In this document: positions 57,150 to 64,000 of the stretch, piece after piece | How positions within the stretch are numbered: position 1 is the first letter of the stretch | Layout: the number at the start of each line of letters is the position of its first letter | DNA from: Pseudomonas oryzihabitans | Lineage (GTDB): Bacteria > Pseudomonadota > Gammaproteobacteria > Pseudomonadales > Pseudomonadaceae | NCBI RefSeq assembly: GCF_006384975.1 | Contig: NZ_CP021645.1 | Coordinates: 4,864,001 to 4,928,000 of the forward strand | Direction of reading: 5' to 3' | Length of the DNA stretch: 64,000 nt | Notes under the pieces: generated by a model | Told to the model about the DNA's origin: nothing | The model's database searches: none | The model's input: only the letters and a program-made list of their open reading frames with translations | Program-made: the position numbers and the translations under genes

Positions 57150-58472
57150 TCAGCCACGCAACCGCTGCAGCAGCTGCTGGCTGGGATAGCCGTCGGCGGG
57201 CAATCGCTGGGACTGTTGGTAGGCGCGGATGGCCTTGCGGGTGTTGGCGCCGATGATGCCGTCGGCACTGCCCGGGTCCAGGCCCAGGGCGGCCAGGCGT
57301 TGCTGCAGTTCAACTCTTTCGCTGCGGCTCAGCGGCAGATCGTCGGTGGGCCAACTGCCGGCGATCTGGCCGGCGTCGCGGTAGCGCTCCGAGAGCAGGG
57401 CCACGCCCAGGGCGTAGGAGGTGGAGTTGTTGTACTTGAGGATGGTGCGGAAATTATTGAACACCAGGAAGGCCGGACCGCGATAGCCGGCGGGCAGCAG
57501 CAGCGAGGCGGTATCCCCGGGCTGGGCGGCCGGTTGCGGCAGGCCGAGGCCCTGGATGCCCAGCGCCGTCCATTCGGCCAGGGTCTTGCGCACGCCCATG
57601 TCGGCCAGGCTGTAGTCGAAATTGGCCGGCACCCGGACTTCGTAGCCCCAGGGCTTGCCATCCTGCCAGCCGGAGGCCTTGAGGTAGTTGGCGGTGGAGG
57701 CCAGGGCATCGGCGGTGGAGCCCCAGATATCGCGGCGACCGTCGCCGTCGAAGTCCACCGCGTACTGGTCGTAGGTGGTGGGAATGAACTGGGTCTGGCC
57801 CATGGCGCCGGCCCAGGAGCCAATCATCCGGTCGGGGGTGACGTCGCCGTGCTGGAGGATGCCGAGGGCGGCGATCAACTGGTCCTGGGCGAAATCCGGG
57901 CGGCGACCCTCGTAGGCGAGGGTGGCCAGGGAGCGGATGACGCCCTTGTTGCCCATGTTGTTGCCATAGTTGCTCTCCATGCCCCAGAAGGCCACCAGCC
58001 GTGCCGGCTCGATGCCATAGCGCGCTTCCAGGGTCGCCAGCAGGCCAGCCTGCTGGATGAGCAGGCTCTTGCCGTTACGCACCCGCAGCGGCGAGACGGC
58101 CGTGGCCAGGTATTCCCAGACCGGCTTGGTGAATTCCGGCTGGCTGCGATCGGCGGCGATCACCGCCATATCGGGTTCAACGCCGGCGAAGGCCTGGTCG
58201 AAGGTGCTCGCCGAGATACCACGGCCGAGGGCCAAGTCGCGGAAGCGACTGCGCCACTGTTCGAAGCTTTCGGCCGGCTGCGGCATGGCCTCGGCTGTTG
58301 GAGCCGGTGCGTTGGTCGCGGGGGCAGGTTTGGGCGAGCTGGGTGAGGAGGGCGCCGCGGTGGGCGTCGTTGGCGTCTGGGCGCAGGCGGCCAGGGCGGC
58401 GGTCAGCAGGGTGACCAGGGTCCCGGCGAGGAGGCCGCCGGTCTTGAATCCGCGGGATTTCCCGAATTGCAT
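57150..58472 (-). CDS. sltB3: Lytic murein transglycosylase with peptidoglycan-binding domain (SltB3-like)
   Basis: A 440-residue lipoprotein-type transglycosylase. N-terminal signal with lipobox LAAC30, a Pro/Ala-rich linker (30-65), an MltB-family catalytic domain with E166 in [13 protein letters not shown] and [13 protein letters not shown], and a C-terminal peptidoglycan-binding domain (~375-435, [22 protein letters not shown]). In P. aeruginosa a similar gene (sltB3) occupies this position near lipA. It is a second MltB-family enzyme in the window, beside sltB1. Confidence 0.92.
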   Translation of the reverse strand: MQFGKSRGFKTGGLLAGTLVTLLTAALAACAQTPTTPTAAPSSPSSPKPAPATNAPAPTAEAMPQPAESFEQWRSRFRDLALGRGISASTFDQAFAGVEPDMAVIAADRSQPEFTKPVWEYLATAVSPLRVRNGKSLLIQQAGLLATLEARYGIEPARLVAFWGMESNYGNNMGNKGVIRSLATLAYEGRRPDFAQDQLIAALGILQHGDVTPDRMIGSWAGAMGQTQFIPTTYDQYAVDFDGDGRRDIWGSTADALASTANYLKASGWQDGKPWGYEVRVPANFDYSLADMGVRKTLAEWTALGIQGLGLPQPAAQPGDTASLLLPAGYRGPAFLVFNNFRTILKYNNSTSYALGVALLSERYRDAGQIAGSWPTDDLPLSRSERVELQQRLAALGLDPGSADGIIGANTRKAIRAYQQSQRLPADGYPSQQLLQRLRG

Positions 58473-58556
58473 CTGTCTCCACCGGACGTCTAGGCAGGAA
58501 CAGTCACCTTAGCACGCCCCGGGTCATGGCGTCTGGTAGCCGTATCCGCCCGTCTT

Positions 58557-58718
58557 TCAGGCAGCCATAAAGACCGAAGCCTTCTCGTCTTGCAACGAGA
58601 AGGCTTCGCGGCGGTAGCTGCCTTTGCCCTTGGCGGGCTGTTCCTTGCGTGAGCGAAACCGGGGATCGCTGACGAGGGCCTTGGCCTTGTTGGGGCCGCG
58701 GCTGTATTTCTTGGCCAT
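58557..58718 (-). CDS. arfA: Alternative ribosome-rescue factor A
   Basis: A 53-residue basic protein starting MAKKYSRGPNKAKALVSDP at ATG 58718 with GGAG nine bases upstream. The core SDPRFRSRKEQPAKGKGSY matches the ArfA signature (DPLFRQR..KGKGSY in E. coli). ArfA recruits release factor 2 to ribosomes stalled on mRNA without a stop codon when tmRNA fails. Codons ~38-49 contain a perfect 14-bp hairpin, as in arfA genes whose mRNA is cut or ends inside the coding region. In this regulation the truncated product is normally tagged by tmRNA and destroyed, and accumulates active only when tmRNA is lacking. Confidence 0.88.
   Translation of the reverse strand: MAKKYSRGPNKAKALVSDPRFRSRKEQPAKGKGSYRREAFSLQDEKASVFMAA
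58575..58608 (-). promoter_or_regulatory. Intragenic hairpin in arfA
   Basis: Arms 58575-58588 and 58595-58608 are perfectly complementary over 14 bp with a 6-base loop, lying inside the arfA coding sequence and ending 16 bases before the stop codon. On the minus strand it is followed by GTCTTTATGG. It could end transcription or be an RNase III site, producing a nonstop mRNA. Confidence 0.85.
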
Positions 58719-58814
58719 GGATGCGTGCTCCGAGAGGGATGGATACCCCTTGATGGGGGCACGCCAGTCTATTGCAAGGACCGCTGATTACAAGGGCCGC
58801 TATTGCAGGGGCGG

Positions 58815-59858
58815 CTATTGTAGGAGCTTGCCCAGCGCCAGCCGTTTGCCGGCGAGCACCAGGGCGAGGCTGGTCAGGGTCAGCCAGACATCGCCGGGCG
58901 CCTGGCCCTTGATCTGTTCGTCAGCCATCTGGGCATCGCGCAGCAGGGCTTCCAGACGCCGGGCGCCATGGCGCTGCAGGGCGCGGGTCATCAGGGGGCG
59001 GCGCTTGTCCCACACCGGCGGCTTGACCTGGGTGAAGGCGCGCTCCAGCGGCGTGCCGCTCTCCTGCAACTGGGCCAGATTGGCCAGCAAGCGTATTTCC
59101 CGCGCCAGGGCCCAGAGCACCACGGCGGCTTCCACGCCTTCGCCGCGCAGGCCTTCGAGGATGCGCAGGGCGTGCGCCGCCTCGCCGGCGAGAGCGGCAT
59201 CCAGCAAGCCGAAGACATCGTAGCGGGCACTATCGGCCACCGTGGCGCGGACGGTTTCGGCATCCACCTGGGAGCCTTCGGTGAGCAGGCGGAGCTTTTC
59301 GATCTCCTGGGCGGCAGCCAGCAGGTTGCCCTCCACCCGCTCGGCGATCAGGTCCACGGCCTCGGGGGTAGCGGCCAGGCCCAGGCGCGATAGCCGCTGG
59401 TTGATCCATTGCGGCAGCTGCGCCACTTCCACCGGCCAGATCTGCACGAATTGCGCCTGCTCTTGCTCCAGCAGTGCCTTGGCCCACTTGGTCTTCTGGG
59501 CCGCGGCATCCAGCCGGGGCAGGCTGATTAGCAGCAGGGTGTCCTCGGCGGGACGCGCCAGGTAGTCGAGCAGGGCGGCGGAGCCCTTGTCCCCCGGCTT
59601 GCCGGTGGGCAGGCGCAATTCGAGGATGCGTTTCTGGGCGAACAGCGAGAGGCTGGCGCCGGCTTCGTAGAGGCGGCCCCAGTCGAAACTGGCGTCGACG
59701 TCGAAGACTTCGCGTTCGTCGAAGCCTTGCATGCGCGCCGCACTGCGAATGGCGTCGCTGGCTTCCTGGCAGAGCAGCGGCTCATCGCCGCTGACGGCAT
59801 AGACCGCGGCCAGCGAGCCCTGGAGTTGCTTGCCCAGTTGATTGGCGTTGAGTTTCAT
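58815..59858 (-). CDS. holA: DNA polymerase III delta subunit
   Basis: A 347-residue clamp-loader subunit that opens the beta clamp. MKLNANQLGKQLQGSLAAVYAVSGDEPLLCQEASDAIR-type opening is the clamp-contact region (LSLF at about 70-73 is the beta-binding segment, in ASLSLFAQKR), followed by the AAA+-like domain II and C-terminal collar. It starts 48 bases after lptE, the usual order leuS-lptE-holA. Confidence 0.96.
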   Translation of the reverse strand: MKLNANQLGKQLQGSLAAVYAVSGDEPLLCQEASDAIRSAARMQGFDEREVFDVDASFDWGRLYEAGASLSLFAQKRILELRLPTGKPGDKGSAALLDYLARPAEDTLLLISLPRLDAAAQKTKWAKALLEQEQAQFVQIWPVEVAQLPQWINQRLSRLGLAATPEAVDLIAERVEGNLLAAAQEIEKLRLLTEGSQVDAETVRATVADSARYDVFGLLDAALAGEAAHALRILEGLRGEGVEAAVVLWALAREIRLLANLAQLQESGTPLERAFTQVKPPVWDKRRPLMTRALQRHGARRLEALLRDAQMADEQIKGQAPGDVWLTLTSLALVLAGKRLALGKLLQ

Positions 59859-59876
59859 GAGGGGCCGTGACGGCAG

Positions 59877-59898
59877 CCCGGAGCCTTGCGGCTCCGGG
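59877..59898 (-). other. GC-rich hairpin between lptE and holA
   Basis: CCCGGAGCC and GGCTCCGGG form a perfect 9-bp stem around TTGC in the 48-base gap. There is no T run, so an mRNA-stability or attenuation element is likelier than a terminator. Confidence 0.45.
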
Positions 59899-59906
59899 TG
59901 CGGCGC

Positions 59907-60521
59907 TTAGCGCGCGGGGGTGGGGATTTCGATCGGCGACTGCTGCGGCGGCGCGGACTCGCGAGCGCGGCGCTCGGCTTCCTGCTGGGCAGCGGCGCGG
60001 GCATCGGCGTCGCGCTGCAGTTTTTCCAGACGCTCCGGCGTCAGGGCCTGCAGGCGAGCGGCCAGCTGCTGCACCAGTTCGCGGCGCATTTCGCGACGCA
60101 GCTGATCCTTCTGCTGCTCGGAGCCGACGATGTTGTTCTGGTCGGTCACGTAGTAGCGCTGGGTTTCCAGGTAGTCGCTGAGCAACACGGTCTGGTTCTT
60201 GCCGACGATGCTGTAGGGCTGGCGGGTGGTCAGCTCGACCTCGGCGCTGCGGGCGCCGCTGGTGTAGCTGGCGGTACGCTCGCTCAGGGCTTCGCCGCCC
60301 AGGTCCAGGGTGTAGGGCGCGCCCGAGCTGATCCGCACGTGGGCATCCTCGAGCATGTCGCGCACTTCCTTGACGGTCTGGCCGTAGGCATCGCGCGCCG
60401 TCAGGTTCAGCTCGGTGATTTGCAGGCGGGTTTCGCCGGTACCGCGCAGCTGGAAGCCGCAGGCGGTCAGCAGGGTCGCCAGGCCGACTACCGCAAGGCC
60501 GGGGAGAATCCGTTTCTTCAT
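59907..60521 (-). CDS. lptE: LPS-assembly lipoprotein LptE
   Basis: A 204-residue outer-membrane lipoprotein that plugs the LptD barrel in the final step of LPS export. Lipobox LLTAC with Cys21 followed by GFQLRG, the family opening. The C-terminal ~45 residues are charged and helical (QRDADARAAAQQEAERR), a tail common in pseudomonads. It lies 25 bases after leuS; lptF and lptG at the other end of the window belong to the same machine. Confidence 0.95.
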   Translation of the reverse strand: MKKRILPGLAVVGLATLLTACGFQLRGTGETRLQITELNLTARDAYGQTVKEVRDMLEDAHVRISSGAPYTLDLGGEALSERTASYTSGARSAEVELTTRQPYSIVGKNQTVLLSDYLETQRYYVTDQNNIVGSEQQKDQLRREMRRELVQQLAARLQALTPERLEKLQRDADARAAAQQEAERRARESAPPQQSPIEIPTPAR

Positions 60522-60546
60522 CTGTTATCTGCTCCGTTCGCGTGTC

Positions 60547-63363
<2,817 letters not shown>

Positions 63364-63386
63364 TCACCGGGAGGATAAGGCCCATC

Positions 63387-63710
63387 ATGGGAAAGTTTCG
63401 ACGCGAGTCCGAACGCCTGCCAGCCGATGTGCGCCTGCAACGGCGCCTGGCGCTGGCGCTGGATGAGGCCGCGACCCAGGAGCGCCTCTACGATCTGACG
63501 GCAGGGGAAATCGAGGTCAGCGGCCTGAGTCCGGCGGAGTACGCCCTGGTGAAGCGCTGGCTGGCGCGGCGCCAGGCGACGGATGCGGCCCTGGCCTGTT
63601 GCCTTAGGTGCGGACAGGTACAGCCGGCAGGCGCCTTCTGCAGCCAGTGCCAGCACCAGCAAGCCCTGGTCGAGAGTCCTTCTGCCTGGGCCCAGGCTCC
63701 CCTACACTGA
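63387..63710 (+). CDS. Small protein with C-terminal zinc ribbon
   Basis: A 107-residue protein beginning MGKFRRESERLPADVRLQRR. The N-terminal two-thirds are charged and helical; the C-terminal part holds CLRCGQVQPAGAFCSQCQ, two CxxC pairs 10 residues apart, a likely zinc-binding ribbon. AAGG and GGGAGG lie upstream of the ATG at 63387. I do not recognise the family. It is divergent from leuS and 40 bases upstream of the YdcF-like gene, possibly in operon with it. Confidence 0.7.
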   Translation: MGKFRRESERLPADVRLQRRLALALDEAATQERLYDLTAGEIEVSGLSPAEYALVKRWLARRQATDAALACCLRCGQVQPAGAFCSQCQHQQALVESPSAWAQAPLH

Positions 63711-63750
63711 GCGTCGCCGCGGCCCTGAGGTCGCCCCGACGGAAGTGACC

Positions 63751-64000
63751 ATGGGCCTGCGCTATTTCTTCAAGCAACTGTTACTGCCGCCCGGCGGCCT
63801 GCTGCTGCTCCTGCTCGGCGGCTGGTGGCTGCGGCGGCGCCATCCCCGGCTGGGGCTGCTGTGCTTCTGTTGTGGCCTGCTGGGACTCTGGGCCAGCACC
63901 CTGCCGGTGGTGGTGGAGTTCGGCGGTCGCCTGCTCGAGCGCGATATCGCCTTGCCGCCGGCCAGTTGGCCGGGGCTGGCGCAGCGGGCGGATGCCATCG
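63751..64000 (+). CDS. YdcF/ElyC-like membrane protein, N-terminal part (cut by window edge)
   Basis: The first 83 codons from ATG 63751 encode MGLRYFFKQLLLPPGGLLLLL and a second hydrophobic span (LGLLCFCCGLLGLWASTLPVVV), followed by GGRLLERDIALPP, the layout of the YdcF/ElyC (DUF218) group before its catalytic-like domain. The DUF218 domain itself is outside the window. Related ElyC affects peptidoglycan precursor lipid use. Confidence 0.7.
   Translation, partial: MGLRYFFKQLLLPPGGLLLLLLGGWWLRRRHPRLGLLCFCCGLLGLWASTLPVVVEFGGRLLERDIALPPASWPGLAQRADAI

Noticed and set aside
58490..58762. A 90-codon frame overlapping arfA on the same strand
   Set aside because: Arg/Pro/Ala-rich translation without features; the adjacent frame encodes the ArfA signature.

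Overview
The window looks like chromosomal DNA of a high-GC gammaproteobacterium, most likely Pseudomonas. Two conserved blocks follow the gene order I recall from P. aeruginosa PAO1: valS, holC, pepA, lptF, lptG, tRNA-Leu, queA, tgt, yajC, secD, secF on the left, and proA, nadD, rsfS, rlmH, mrdA, rodA, sltB1, rlpA, dacC, ybeD, lipB, lipA, sltB3, holA, lptE, leuS on the right. The species cannot be fixed from the sequence alone. A complete wss-type acetylated-cellulose operon points to an environmental or plant-associated pseudomonad.

Layout. 1-5.2 kb: start of valS, holC and a small partner, pepA, and the LPS-export permeases lptF and lptG. 5.2-9.9 kb: an accessory stretch ending at a tRNA-Leu(CAA) gene. 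It holds small lipoproteins (one TTG-started and only 56 aa), a cupin, and a clearly AT-richer pair encoding an HTH-ImmA/IrrE metallopeptidase and a PIN-like protein. The 3' end of the tRNA and its terminator recur in degenerate form about 2.87 kb away, so the pair lies inside a tRNA-flanked insert. 10-16.3 kb: queuosine genes queA and tgt, then yajC-secD-secF and a glycine-zipper envelope protein. 16.3-25.9 kb: mixed genes for an acyltransferase, a periplasmic protein, a MATE exporter, a RIO kinase, a ferritin without the heme ligand, a PAS/GAF histidine kinase and a DedA-PAP2 fusion.

25.9-43.8 kb, all on the minus strand: wssA, bcsA, bcsB, bcsZ, bcsC, wssF, wssG, wssH, wssI. BcsA/BcsB make and translocate glucan under c-di-GMP control (PilZ motif present), BcsZ trims it, BcsC exports it, and WssF-I resemble the alginate O-acetylation machinery. 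Upstream lies a second, shorter bcsC (1005 against 1305 aa) that lacks the first ~310 residues of TPR but keeps the barrel, with its own terminator.

44-55.2 kb: tightly packed genes for proline and NAD synthesis, ribosome maturation, rod-shape peptidoglycan synthesis and lipoylation. 55.3-63.2 kb, minus strand: pgm, sltB3, a 53-aa arfA with a perfect 14-bp hairpin inside its coding sequence (the hallmark of the tmRNA-backup circuit), holA, lptE, leuS. The right edge has a zinc-ribbon protein and the start of a YdcF-like gene.

No CRISPR array, intact insertion sequence, integrase, rRNA or replication origin was seen.
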